From: Aequorivita sp. HC6-5 | Lineage (GTDB): Bacteria; Bacteroidota; Bacteroidia; Flavobacteriales; Flavobacteriaceae | Assembly: GCA_905182755.1 (NCBI GenBank) | Contig: CAJJCS010000002.1 | Span: 248,001 to 312,000 of the forward strand | Length of the DNA stretch: 64,000 nt | Direction: 5' to 3' | Shown: in pieces, positions 9,513-19,515 of the stretch | How positions within the stretch are numbered: the stretch's first letter is position 1 | How the letters are laid out: the number at the start of each line of letters is the position of its first letter | Made by a program: the position numbers and the translations under genes | The notes under the pieces: model-generated | Seen by the model: the letters and a program-made list of their open reading frames with translations, nothing else | Databases searched by the model: none | Told to the model about the DNA's origin: nothing

Positions 9513-10067
9513 CTAATTTCTACCATTTATATATTCCTCAAGTTCTTCGCCGCTACTGCTAAAAGAAAATACATCAAATACTTTAAAGTAGTTTTCTACA
9601 TCATAGATGTAATCATATGCAAACTTCGCAGTATTCAATTTCCCGTCATCGAAGCTAAATTCGTTCAACAAATCTACTAGCTGATCAACGGTCATGCAAT
9701 TGCTCTTTACTATTTGTTTTGTTACTCTTTGTTTGTCATCGCTAAAAGATTGGTTTTTTACAGAATTAATCATTTGATTAAATCTTTGCTCACTCACCGG
9801 TGGTGTGCAACCAACTTTTCCATTGTAACCAGTTACATATACAACTGCCGTTTGTGGTGCCGTATTTGTGATAACAGTAGTTTGTGTTGTAGTTTGTTGT
9901 TGGGTGTTTCCCATATTCATATTGATATTCATGCCCTCACCTACATTCATGTTAATATTCATACCATTATTTGCCGGGTTGGTAGTTGTGGTTGTTTGTG
10001 TCATAATTGTTTGTGCATAGGATGTTACAGCAAATGCAAAAAATAAAAACGATAGTATATTTTTCAT
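9513..10067 (-). CDS. DUF4476 domain-containing secreted protein
   Basis: Signal peptide; low-complexity MNINMN/QTTT region; C-terminal FNQMINSVKNQSFSDDKQRVTKQIVKSNCMTVDQLVDLLNEFSFDDGKLNTAKFAYDYIYD. Confidence 0.75.
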   Translation of the reverse strand: MKNILSFLFFAFAVTSYAQTIMTQTTTTTNPANNGMNINMNVGEGMNINMNMGNTQQQTTTQTTVITNTAPQTAVVYVTGYNGKVGCTPPVSEQRFNQMINSVKNQSFSDDKQRVTKQIVKSNCMTVDQLVDLLNEFSFDDGKLNTAKFAYDYIYDVENYFKVFDVFSFSSSGEELEEYINGRN

Positions 10068-10134
10068 GTTATTTGTTTTAAAATTATTTAGGTAAATATC
10101 TGTTTTTTTTTATAAGATTTACTATTTATTGCAT

Positions 10135-10162
10135 AAAAAAAGTCCACTCTGTTGAGTGGACT
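10135..10162 (-). terminator. Intrinsic terminator downstream of tRNA-Val
   Basis: Minus strand AGTCCACTC-AACA-GAGTGGACT hairpin followed by T run. Confidence 0.8.
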
Positions 10163-10171
10163 CTGTATTGG

Positions 10172-10246
10172 TGGGCGCAGAGGGATTCGAACCCCCGACC
10201 CCTTGGGTGTAAACCAAGTGCTCTGAACCAACTGAGCTATGCGCCC
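10172..10246 (-). tRNA. tRNA-Val (anticodon UAC)
   Basis: Minus strand GGGCGCATAGCTCAGTTGGTTCAGAGCACTTGGTTTACACCAAGGGGTCGGGGGTTCGAATCCCTCTGCGCCCA followed by encoded CCA (10169-10171); 7-bp acceptor stem; loop TTTACAC. Confidence 0.97.
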
Positions 10247-10419
10247 TAACCTTGTTAGCGAGTGCAAATATAAGTTAGATTTTAAAACCCACAAACAAAT
10301 AGTTCAAAATAAGTTAAAATACTTCACCTAAAATCTCTAATTAGCTGTTTAAAAGCAGTTTGTGTTTGTATAAAAAATCTTCTCTATTTTGTTGATAAAA
10401 CTTCTTTGTTTTTGAGGCC

Positions 10420-11708
10420 TTATAGCAGTGTCACAATACGCTCTAGGGCCATCCCTCTTGAGGCTTTTATCAGTATTGTGGTGTCTTTGGGTATGGTGTT
10501 TTTAAAAGCACTTTTAAGGGCTTCAAAAGTTTTGTATTGGTAGATAGTTTTTTGCCTGGAATTTTGTTTTACTGAAATAGGAGCCAATAAGATGAACTTC
10601 ATCTATATTGGTGTTAGAAAGATAATCTACAATATCTTGGTGCTCTTCTTGTGCTGTTTCTCCTAGCTCAAACATATCTCCTAAAAACACCATTTTTGAG
10701 GCCGTCTTTATTGTATTGAAATGCTGCAAAGCAGCCATCATGCTTGAAGGATTAGCGTTATAGGCATCTAAAATAATTTGAGTACTGCCTTTGGTGATTA
10801 ATTGAGATCTATTATTAGTGGGCAAATACTCTTCTATGGCCTGTTTGATGTCATTTAAAGGGATATCAAAGAAATCACCAATAAGTACCCCTGCGCAGAT
10901 ATTTGTGAAATTGTAAGCTCCTATAAGGTTAGAGGTAATGTTTGTTTGTGCTGCCTGCAGCGCTACATAGGGATTTGCATCAATTTGTTTTAGGGTATAA
11001 AAGTTTTCTTTGGTTTGACTAAACCCAACCTTTGAAGGATAGTTGCCAAGTAATTTGTTTTGTAAGGGATCATCGGCATTAAAAAATAGCGTTCCCTTTT
11101 CTTTGCTAATGTATTTGTATAATTCACTCTTTCCCTTCAATTACCCCTTCTATACTCCCAAAACCCTCAATATGCGCTTTTCCAAAATTAGTGATATACC
11201 CAAAATTAGGTTGTGCTATTTCACAAAGGGCTTCAATTTCTTTTTTATGATTTGCACCCATTTCTACAATACCAATTTGGGTTTCCTTGGTCATTGACAG
11301 CAAGGTTAAAGGCACGCCAATATGATTGTTAAGATTTCCAAGGGTAGCGGTAGTTTTAAATTTCTTAGATAGAACAGCGTTGATGATTTCTTTAGTGGTG
11401 GTTTTTCCATTACTACCCGTTAGGGCAATCATTGGAACATTTAGCTCTTGTCTATGGTAGGTAGCGAGTTCTTGAAGCAGTACTAAGGTGTTTTTGCAAA
11501 GAATGGTTTCTCCAGTGTTTTTATGTTGTGAGATATCATCAATAATAACCTTAAAGGCTCCTTTGTCTAGTGCTTGTTGGGTAAATTTATTGCCATTAAA
11601 ATTATCACCTCTTAGTGCTACAAATAAGCACCCTTTTTCTATTTTTCTGGTATCTGTACAAATACCAGTGCTTTCTAAAAAATAAGAATATACTGTTTCT
11701 AGTTTCAT
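10420..11708 (-). pseudogene. murF: UDP-N-acetylmuramoyl-tripeptide--D-alanyl-D-alanine ligase, reading frame broken twice
   Basis: Three collinear ORFs (11124-11708, 10523-11140, 10420-10602) together make one MurF: LTGSNGKTTTKEIINAVL, EMGANHKKEIEALCEIAQPNFGYITNFGKAHIEGFGS, LDAYNANPSSMMAAL, VFLGDMFELG; each junction needs removal of one nucleotide. Confidence 0.85.
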
Positions 11709-11723
11709 GAAAAGTAAATATAT

Positions 11724-11763
11724 AAAAAAAACCCTCTTTAGTATAGTACCAAAGAGGGTTTTG
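11724..11763 (-). terminator. Intrinsic terminator after gldJ
   Basis: AAAACCCTCTTT-AGTATAGTACC-AAAGAGGGTTTT; T run on minus strand. Confidence 0.8.
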
Positions 11764-11780
11764 TGTGTTGTATAAAACTC

Positions 11781-13469
11781 TTAGTGTCTTGCTCTTTTAG
11801 GCTGTGTAGATTTCGATCCTACGCGAGACATAGCACATCTAAACCCGATATAGTCTGTAGCCATATCTTGAGGGAAATAACGTCTTTGTGCTGGGTCTAA
11901 CCAGTAATCTCTGTCTTTCCAAGAACCACCCTTGTAAACTCGTACTTCATTATTTATCATAGATGTTCTACTTGAAGACTTATCAAATTCACGATCTACT
12001 CCACCACCTTCACTCTCATCTAGAGTTCCAACTTTATGATTTGGAGAATTATACATTCTCTTGTTTGGATCTATTACTACTTCGTCTTCTTGCTCACCGA
12101 AAGATTGATAGAAACGAGTAGATGCTTTATCTCCATCTCTGTAGTCACGGTTATCACTAGTTGAGAACTGTGTTCTTAGGTAAGTTTCGTTTTCGTCTAC
12201 GGGTACTTGAAGGATTTCTCCAGGTAAGTTTCTTGCAATTACTTTACCAGTGCTTAAGGTGTCATATACGATAGAGTCTGCAGTAACAATTTTTACTTTT
12301 CCGTTTTCGTCTATAGCATTTTTAGTATATACATTACCACGGTAGTAATTAAAGTCATTAAAACCATCATCTACAATTGGTCTATAAACATCTGCAACCC
12401 ATTCTGCAACATTACCAGACATGTCATATAAGCCAAAATCATTTGGTTGGTATGATTTAATTTCTGCAGTAATATCTGCACCATCATCACTCCATCCAGC
12501 TATTCCTCCGTAATCTCCATCACCTTGTTTGAAGTTTGCCAGTTGGTCTCCCTGTGTTTTTCTTTTTCCAGAACGAGTGTATTGTCCATCCCAAGGGTAT
12601 TTTTTTCTACCTCTGTAGTTGTTGAAATTTCGAACACTCACCAGGCCAATAGCAGCATATTCCCATTCAGCCTCTGTAGGGAGTCTGTATGCAGGCATTA
12701 ACAGGCCATCTTTTCTTTGTATGTATAAATTGGTGCTGTCTTTACTTCTTTTTTCAATAGATTTAGATCTATTTCCACCTCTAGTTAATGAGTCATTACC
12801 GCCATATGTTTGTGTTGGCGCATTAAGGTACGTTGAGGTGCTGAATGTTTCTCCATCCTCTAGGCCATAACGTGCATTTCTTGCTGTGATGCCTTCTTTT
12901 TCTAGAATAAGCTCATTGACACGATCTGTTCTCCAGTTACTGAACTCTACTGCCTGGATCCAACTTACTCCTACTACAGGATATTCTGCATACGCAGGAT
13001 GTCTTAGGTAGTTGTTTGTCATTACTTCGTTATATCCTAAACGGTTTCTCCACACCAATGTGTCTGGCAGGGCACCTTCATAGATTTTACGGTAATTTTC
13101 GTTTTCTGGAGGAAATACTTCTTTTATCCATTGAAGGTATTGAAGGTACATGTAGTTTGTTACCTCTGTCTCATCCATGTAAAAAGATTGAACATGTTGC
13201 TGGTTTGGCGAGTTATTCCAATCATGCATTGGGTCATCCTGTACTCTACCCATGGTAAAGGTACCACCTTCCACAAAAACAAGTCCAGGACCTGTTTCTT
13301 GCTCTTTGTATTTGCTGTTTTTTTGTGGTCCTCCCTCTTTAGAGTTTAGTGACCAACCAGTAGCACGAGAACTATCTTTATAGTCTCTTGTTTTGTTACA
13401 ACCTACAAACAATGTTGTGGTAAGTAAAATAATAAGCAGCCTAAAGGCTAATTTTTTTGTCAAGTTCAT
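11781..13469 (-). CDS. gldJ: Gliding motility lipoprotein GldJ (FGE-sulfatase-like domain)
   Basis: Lipobox LFVGCNKT; FVEGGTFTMGRVQDDP, DETEVTNYMYLQYLQWI, LPTEAEWEYAAIG, YDMSGNVAEWVADVY, YKGGSWKDRDYWLDPAQRRY; divergent from porU. Confidence 0.92.
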   Translation of the reverse strand: MNLTKKLAFRLLIILLTTTLFVGCNKTRDYKDSSRATGWSLNSKEGGPQKNSKYKEQETGPGLVFVEGGTFTMGRVQDDPMHDWNNSPNQQHVQSFYMDETEVTNYMYLQYLQWIKEVFPPENENYRKIYEGALPDTLVWRNRLGYNEVMTNNYLRHPAYAEYPVVGVSWIQAVEFSNWRTDRVNELILEKEGITARNARYGLEDGETFSTSTYLNAPTQTYGGNDSLTRGGNRSKSIEKRSKDSTNLYIQRKDGLLMPAYRLPTEAEWEYAAIGLVSVRNFNNYRGRKKYPWDGQYTRSGKRKTQGDQLANFKQGDGDYGGIAGWSDDGADITAEIKSYQPNDFGLYDMSGNVAEWVADVYRPIVDDGFNDFNYYRGNVYTKNAIDENGKVKIVTADSIVYDTLSTGKVIARNLPGEILQVPVDENETYLRTQFSTSDNRDYRDGDKASTRFYQSFGEQEDEVVIDPNKRMYNSPNHKVGTLDESEGGGVDREFDKSSSRTSMINNEVRVYKGGSWKDRDYWLDPAQRRYFPQDMATDYIGFRCAMSRVGSKSTQPKRARH

Positions 13470-13662
13470 AGTTTAAATTATGAATAGTATGGGTTTGCAA
13501 TATAATGATTAACGGCAAAGTTCCAATATTATTTTATATTTAATTAGTAGTTAGTTTTTACTTTTTTGTTCTACCAACCATTGAAAAACGATTTTGTTCG
13601 TATTTTAGTATGTATGCTATTAAATTTGGCAAAAAAACTTTAGTCATACTTCATACTAACTG

Positions 13663-13670
13663 TATCTTTG
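13663..13670 (+). promoter_or_regulatory. Candidate -7 element TATCTTTG for porU
   Basis: Exact TAnnTTTG match 18 nt upstream of the likely ATG (13688). Confidence 0.5.
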
Positions 13671-13687
13671 ACGCGTTAGAATTACTC

Positions 13688-16600
13688 ATGAAACACATTT
13701 TTTTATTTTTAGGTTTATTGATTTGTAGCACATCTGCATTCTCTCAAACAAAAAACGTTACCATATCTTGGGAAAATGAAATTTCCAGGCCTTCTTTTGT
13801 TTCACCTTCATCCCCTTTGGTAAATAGTACAGCCGTAAAAAAATCTTCAAAACAAATGGCTTTTGAAAGATTAAAACTAACCCTTACCAAAGAGGCTATA
13901 GATTTTTCTCAGCAGTGGAAAGACACTGGTTTTGCAAATCCAGCTAGTTTGAAGCTCGCAAATGTTGAGTATGACGCTGTTTCCTCCAATGAACTTGGGC
14001 TGGTTTCTATTTCACAGATACCAACTACACTTCAAACAAGTATAACTAGTAAAAAAGGGAGAGATCAAATCTATACGATGTTTTCACTCTCACCACTGGT
14101 GAATATAAATGGGCAAGTAAAAAAAGTACGTTCTTTTTCCCTTTCTTACAAATACTACCAAAATACCAATTCCAAAAGCTTAACTATTGCTGTTTCTAAT
14201 TCTGTACTGGCCACAGGAGATTGGTATAAGTTTAAAGTAGAAAAAACAGGAGTACATCTCATCACTAAAGGGTTTTTAGATAATTTAGGAATCAATACTG
14301 CTTCTGTAGATCCTCGTAGTATTAAAATTTATGGCCATGGAGGTAAGCCACTTCCTCTGCTTAACTCCAAAAACAACACTCTTTTTGATTTGCCCCAAAA
14401 CTCCATACAAATTATAGGAGAAGAGGATGGCTCTTTTGATGCCACAGACCAAATTTTATTTTATGGTATTAGTACCCTTGGGTATGATAAAGAAAATGAC
14501 ACACACATCAACCCCTACAGTGATCAGGCGTTTTATTATATTACTCATGGTGGAGATACAGGTATGAGGATTTCACCTTTAAATGAACCCACTGGCCCTG
14601 GTGATGCTATTACAACATTTAACGATTACCAATTTCATGAAGTGGATGATTTTAGTCCTGCAAAGGTGGGGCGTAGATGGTTTGGAAATAGGTTTGATAT
14701 TCAGGACGATCAAAGCTATAGCTTCGAGTTCCCTAATATTGTGCAAGGCTCTGATGTGTCAGTCAATGTAAATGTAGCTTCTGCATCTGAGAGTCCAACA
14801 TCAATGGCAGTTTCTTTAAATGGTACAGCCATAGACCCAATTAATTTTGGAACCATCTCTGGTTCAACGCTGCTTTCTTATAGGCCGTCAAGCCAAAACT
14901 CCGCTCCTTACATTGTACCTGCTAGCGGTGAGACCGTTACAGTTAACTTGCTTTACAACAATGGCAGTAACCCCTCTAGTATAGGGTATCTTGATTATAT
15001 ACGTGTTGGCGCAGAGCGTCAATTAATTGCGGGTAGTGAGCAGTTTTCATTCAGGTATAATCTAGCTGCAACAAATTTTGGGGTAGGAGTCTATAGCATT
15101 GCTAGTGCTTCCCAAATATCACAAGTTTGGGATGTAACAAATACAACTGCTATTGCTGCAAAAGCAAATAATGAGGCCTTAAACACACTCACTTTTAAAG
15201 CAGAACTGGGATCACTAAGAGAATATGTTGCTGTTTCTCCCCAAGATTATTACACCCCTGTATCGGTTTCAGACTCTAGTGTGCAAAATCAAAATATTAA
15301 AGGCACCATTTTTCAAGGCGAAGACGGAAATTTCCAGGATATAGATTATTTAATTATTACGGCGCCCTTTTTACTGCAACCAGCCCAGAGGCTAGCTCAA
15401 TATCACATAGCTCAAAGGGGTCTTAAGGTTAAGGTTGTTACCCTGGATAAAATTTACCAAGAGTTTAGCAGCGGAAAGCAAGATATTGGCGCTATCAGGA
15501 ATTTAGTGCGCTATATTTATGAAAATGCATCTGCTCCAGAAAACAGAATTAAGTACGTAGGTATTTTAGGTGATTCCTCTATTGATTATAAAAATAGATT
15601 GCCTGGTAATAATATGGTAGTTCCTACATTTCATACACTGTTTAGTTCTAGTACCTGGACAAGTTATATGTCTGACGATTTTTTCGGCATGATGGGCGCA
15701 GATCCTTCCAACGGAAATGACGAAGGCCTTATGGGGTCTAATGAGAAGGTGGACGTTGCTTTTGGTAGAATTTTAGCAGACGATGTAACACTTGCCAATG
15801 CTATGATAGATAAGATTGTAAATTATGAGAAACAAGCATCTTATGGAAATTGGAGAAATAACATTATCATGGTTTCTGATGATGTTGATATAGATTGGGA
15901 GTTTAATAAGCTACAAGTAACATTAAACGAATTGTCTGACAGAATCACCCTAGAGAAGCCTTTTGTGAATGTTAAGAAAATTTACATGGATGCCTATGAG
16001 CAGCAAACATCTGCCGGAGGAAATAGATATCCAGATGTAAATGCTGCTTTAAAAAACGATATTGAAGTTGGTGCGCTTATTGTAAATTATTTTGGCCACG
16101 GAGGTGAAGATGGTCTTGCCAAAGAGTTTATTTATACCAAAGAGACCGCAACCTCTCTTAGAAACCCCAATACCTTACCTATGGTGGTCACGGTAACTTG
16201 TGAGTTTACAAAGTTTGATTTGCCCTCCAGAATTACCGCAGGAGAACTCACCTATTGGAATAAAGAAGGGGGTGCTATATCACTCATTACAACCACCCGT
16301 TCTATTGGCGTGCAGGTTGGCTCAGATCTTAATGATCTCTTGGCAGACGAAATTTTTGGTATCGGAGAAGAAGTTCCAGATGTGCCAGCAGTTGGGCTTA
16401 GAAAAGCAAAAAACGATCTTCCTGGTAGTAATGAAAACAGGCGTGTGGTTTTTTACATTGGAGACCCAGCATTACCCTTGGCATTTCCAAAGAAAGACAT
16501 TCGTTTAACCACCATTAATGGTGTTCCAATTTCTAGCACTTCAGATGTATTGCAAGGCCTAGGTTATGTAACCCTTGGTGGTCAAGTTTTAAACGCAGAT

Positions 16601-17590
16601 GGGTCTGTAGCTATAAACTATAATGGTGTTCTAGAGGCTAAGGTATTTGATAAGCGTATAGCGCGTCAAACACTAGGTAATGATGGCACCCAAGTAGGTG
16701 GCGAGTTAGCAATACTTAATTTCTCTACCCTTGGAGAGACTATATTTAGTGGTCAGGCCAGTGTAAGTAATGGCCAATTCGAGTTTGATTTTATTGTGCC
16801 TCGTGATGTGCAAATACCAGTAGGCAATGGTAAGGTTAGTTTCTATTCCAAACAAAACGGCTTACTAAGAGACAACAATGGCTTTAATCTAGATATTCAA
16901 GTAGGGGGTCTCAATGCAAATGCTGGGACAGATACCACAGGACCTGTCATTGAACTGTTTATGAATGATGAAAATTTCATCTCTGGAGGAGTGACCAATG
17001 ACGCTCCTAATTTAATAGTAAAGCTTGAAGACGCCAATGGTATTAATACAGCTAGTGGTATTGGACATGATTTAATTGCTGTTTTGGATGGGGACCAGGC
17101 AAACCCTTTTAAACTCAATGATTACTACCAGGCCGATGTAGATAATTACACCAAAGGAACCGCAAGTTTTAAGCTAAGAGATCTTGAAGATGGGCTGCAC
17201 ACTTTATCTGTAAAGGCTTGGGATACCTACAATAACTCCTCAATACAAGAGATTAATTTTAGAGTTGCAGGCAATGATGTATTAGAGATTACTCGTGTGC
17301 TTAATTACCCTAATCCTTTTGTTAATTACACAGAGTTTTGGTTTAATCACAACAGGCCTTTTGAACCTCTAGAGGTGCAAGTACAAGTTTTTACAGTAAC
17401 TGGAAAAGTGGTTTGGACACAAAACCAATTGGTAAACACAGATGGGTTTTTATCAAGAGACATTGCTTGGGATGGACTTGACAATTTCGGGCAAAAGATA
17501 GCAAAAGGAGTTTATGTATATAAGATAACTGTGAAATCTACGTTAACTAACCAGCAGACCGAAAAATTTGAAAAATTGGTCATCCTTTAA
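13688..17590 (+). CDS. porU: Type IX secretion system sortase PorU (C25 gingipain-like)
   Basis: Signal peptide; catalytic-type motifs LIVNYFGHGGEDG and VVTVTCEFTKFD; C-terminal YPNPFVNYTEFWFNHNRP...GVYVYKITVKS; followed by porV. Confidence 0.93.
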   Translation: MKHIFLFLGLLICSTSAFSQTKNVTISWENEISRPSFVSPSSPLVNSTAVKKSSKQMAFERLKLTLTKEAIDFSQQWKDTGFANPASLKLANVEYDAVSSNELGLVSISQIPTTLQTSITSKKGRDQIYTMFSLSPLVNINGQVKKVRSFSLSYKYYQNTNSKSLTIAVSNSVLATGDWYKFKVEKTGVHLITKGFLDNLGINTASVDPRSIKIYGHGGKPLPLLNSKNNTLFDLPQNSIQIIGEEDGSFDATDQILFYGISTLGYDKENDTHINPYSDQAFYYITHGGDTGMRISPLNEPTGPGDAITTFNDYQFHEVDDFSPAKVGRRWFGNRFDIQDDQSYSFEFPNIVQGSDVSVNVNVASASESPTSMAVSLNGTAIDPINFGTISGSTLLSYRPSSQNSAPYIVPASGETVTVNLLYNNGSNPSSIGYLDYIRVGAERQLIAGSEQFSFRYNLAATNFGVGVYSIASASQISQVWDVTNTTAIAAKANNEALNTLTFKAELGSLREYVAVSPQDYYTPVSVSDSSVQNQNIKGTIFQGEDGNFQDIDYLIITAPFLLQPAQRLAQYHIAQRGLKVKVVTLDKIYQEFSSGKQDIGAIRNLVRYIYENASAPENRIKYVGILGDSSIDYKNRLPGNNMVVPTFHTLFSSSTWTSYMSDDFFGMMGADPSNGNDEGLMGSNEKVDVAFGRILADDVTLANAMIDKIVNYEKQASYGNWRNNIIMVSDDVDIDWEFNKLQVTLNELSDRITLEKPFVNVKKIYMDAYEQQTSAGGNRYPDVNAALKNDIEVGALIVNYFGHGGEDGLAKEFIYTKETATSLRNPNTLPMVVTVTCEFTKFDLPSRITAGELTYWNKEGGAISLITTTRSIGVQVGSDLNDLLADEIFGIGEEVPDVPAVGLRKAKNDLPGSNENRRVVFYIGDPALPLAFPKKDIRLTTINGVPISSTSDVLQGLGYVTLGGQVLNADGSVAINYNGVLEAKVFDKRIARQTLGNDGTQVGGELAILNFSTLGETIFSGQASVSNGQFEFDFIVPRDVQIPVGNGKVSFYSKQNGLLRDNNGFNLDIQVGGLNANAGTDTTGPVIELFMNDENFISGGVTNDAPNLIVKLEDANGINTASGIGHDLIAVLDGDQANPFKLNDYYQADVDNYTKGTASFKLRDLEDGLHTLSVKAWDTYNNSSIQEINFRVAGNDVLEITRVLNYPNPFVNYTEFWFNHNRPFEPLEVQVQVFTVTGKVVWTQNQLVNTDGFLSRDIAWDGLDNFGQKIAKGVYVYKITVKSTLTNQQTEKFEKLVIL

Positions 17591-17626
17591 AAATTAAAAT
17601 TATATTTGTTAAAATTTTTTCACCTC

Positions 17627-18784
17627 ATGAAGAACGTATTAGTAGTACTATTAATAGCCCTGGTAACCTTTAAGGGTTTTGCTCAGGAAGATACATCAAA
17701 TATTGACCAACGTGTTATTACAACAGGAGTTCCATTTATGTTAATTGCAGGAGATGCTAGATCTTCGGGTATGGGAGATATTGGTGTTTCAAGCGCGCCA
17801 GATGCTTTTTCTCAACAATGGAATCCGGCAAAATATGCCTTTGCTAAAGACAAGCAAGGCATAGGGGTAACCTATACACCGTATTTGAGTAAATTAGTTA
17901 ATGATATATTTTTGGGTAACATTACCTATTACAACAGACTCAATGAAAGAAGTGCAGTTGCTGCATCTTTTAGATATTTTTCTAACGGAGAAATAGAGCT
18001 ACGGGAAACTGCAGATCAAGAGCCTCTGCTTGTAAAACCAAATGAATTATTATTTGATTTATCCTACTCTTTGAAACTCAGTGAGCGTTTTTCTATGGCA
18101 GTAGCTGGTAGATACATAAGAAGTGATTTAAAACTTCAAACAGCAATAGAAGATGCAAATGCAGCCAATACATTTGCTGTAGATATCGCTGGATATTACC
18201 AAAGTGAAGAGATTCCTTATGATAGTTTTGATGGACGTTGGAGAGCTGGTTTTAATTTTTCAAACATTGGGCCTAAATTAAAATATGATGAAACAGGTCA
18301 AGAAAATAATATTCCTACCAATATGGCTTTGGGTGGTGGTTTTGATTTTATTTTAGATCAATACAATAAAGTTTCTGCCCTTGTAGAGGTAAATAAATTA
18401 TTGGTTCCAACACCTAGTGACTCTAATGAGGATGGAACCATTAACAGTCAAGATGATTACTACAACGAAAGTTTTGTGAGTGGTATGTTTTCTTCTTTTG
18501 GAGATGCCCCTGATGGCTTCGGTGAAGAGTTAAAAGAATTTACTTGGGCTCTTGGGGCTGAGTATCTCTATCAAGATTCATTTGCATTTAGAGTTGGTTA
18601 CTTTAACGAAAGTGATGAAAAAGGATCGCGTAAATTTGCAACCCTTGGTGCTGGATTTAAATATACTTCTATAAATATTGATTTGTCTTACTTGTTTTCA
18701 ACGTCACAGGTAATAAGCCCATTAGAAGGGACGCTTCGTTTTGGTCTTACCTTTAATTTTGGGGAGCAGTATGATGAGTACTAA
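17627..18784 (+). CDS. porV: Type IX secretion system outer membrane channel protein PorV
   Basis: FMLIAGDARSSGMGDIGVSSAPDAFSQQWNPAKYAFAKDKQGIGVTYTPYLSKLVNDI, with beta-barrel C-terminus. Confidence 0.93.
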   Translation: MKNVLVVLLIALVTFKGFAQEDTSNIDQRVITTGVPFMLIAGDARSSGMGDIGVSSAPDAFSQQWNPAKYAFAKDKQGIGVTYTPYLSKLVNDIFLGNITYYNRLNERSAVAASFRYFSNGEIELRETADQEPLLVKPNELLFDLSYSLKLSERFSMAVAGRYIRSDLKLQTAIEDANAANTFAVDIAGYYQSEEIPYDSFDGRWRAGFNFSNIGPKLKYDETGQENNIPTNMALGGGFDFILDQYNKVSALVEVNKLLVPTPSDSNEDGTINSQDDYYNESFVSGMFSSFGDAPDGFGEELKEFTWALGAEYLYQDSFAFRVGYFNESDEKGSRKFATLGAGFKYTSINIDLSYLFSTSQVISPLEGTLRFGLTFNFGEQYDEY

Positions 18785-18810
18785 TAGCTGTAGCTTATAA
18801 AAATTACCAT

Positions 18811-18852
18811 ACAAATTCCAAATTCAATCATGAATTTGGAATTTGTATTTTA
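18811..18852 (+). terminator. Intrinsic terminator after porV
   Basis: Perfect 15-bp stem ACAAATTCCAAATTC-AATCAT-GAATTTGGAATTTGT followed by ATTTTAAA. Confidence 0.75.
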
Positions 18853-18902
18853 AACAAGATTCAATTAATGTATCTTCGAACAACCTAAAAGAAAATTTAC
18901 TT

Positions 18903-19388
18903 TTGAAAAAACTTGATATTTCTATTGTCCTTGACGTGTATGATAGTGTTGAAACGCTACCTGTTACAATACAAGAGCTAATGCAATCAGCAAAACAGGC
19001 TAGAGATCGGGCCTATGCTCCGTACTCTTCTTTTATGGTTGGATCTTCTATAGAACTAGCCAATGGCATTATTGTTCAGGGTAATAACCAGGAAAACGCT
19101 GCCTATCCCTCTGGACTTTGCGCAGAGCGTGTAGCTGTTTTTTATGCCGGAGCTACCTATCCAGGTGTGGCCATTAAAAACATTGCCATAACGGTTCGGT
19201 CCTTGCACCATACGGTGCTTGTTCCAACACCTCCTTGCGGGTCATGTAGACAAGCATTGGCAGAGTATGAGGTTAATCAAGATGAGCCAATAAAAGTTTA
19301 TTTTATGGGCGAAACAGGGCAAGTTGTAAGGGCTAATTCTGTAAAAGATTTGTTGCCTTTAATTTTTGACAGCTCGTTTCTAAAGTAA
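18903..19388 (+). CDS. cdd: Cytidine deaminase
   Basis: AYAPYSSFMVGSSIEL, AAYPSGLCAERVAVFYAGA, PPCGSCRQALAEYE; TTG start at 18903 preferred over ORF call inside the terminator hairpin. Confidence 0.92.
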   Translation: MKKLDISIVLDVYDSVETLPVTIQELMQSAKQARDRAYAPYSSFMVGSSIELANGIIVQGNNQENAAYPSGLCAERVAVFYAGATYPGVAIKNIAITVRSLHHTVLVPTPPCGSCRQALAEYEVNQDEPIKVYFMGETGQVVRANSVKDLLPLIFDSSFLK

Positions 19389-19438
19389 CTTTTTAAAAAT
19401 TTTAATTCCTCAAACGTTTTTTAAGACTTTTACTGCTT

Positions 19439-19467
19439 TTGTATAAGTATTTAATGTGTTATTTTTG
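19439..19467 (+). promoter_or_regulatory. Candidate Bacteroidetes promoter for pdhA (TTG-N18-TATTTTTG)
   Basis: TTG 19439-19441 and TATTTTTG 19460-19467; matches TTTG/TAnnTTTG architecture. Confidence 0.55.
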
Positions 19468-19515
19468 CTGTTGCTTTACTGTTATAGTTTGCAAAGAAAA
19501 TAATACAAAATACGT

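Noticed and set aside
10420-11708. Programmed +1 frameshifting in murF
   Set aside because: Two separate breaks without a shared shift motif, both next to homopolymers, in a gene not known for recoding; sequence error is simpler.
18843-18902. N-terminal extension of cytidine deaminase
   Set aside because: The extension starts inside the porV terminator hairpin and contains a near-consensus promoter TATCTTCG.
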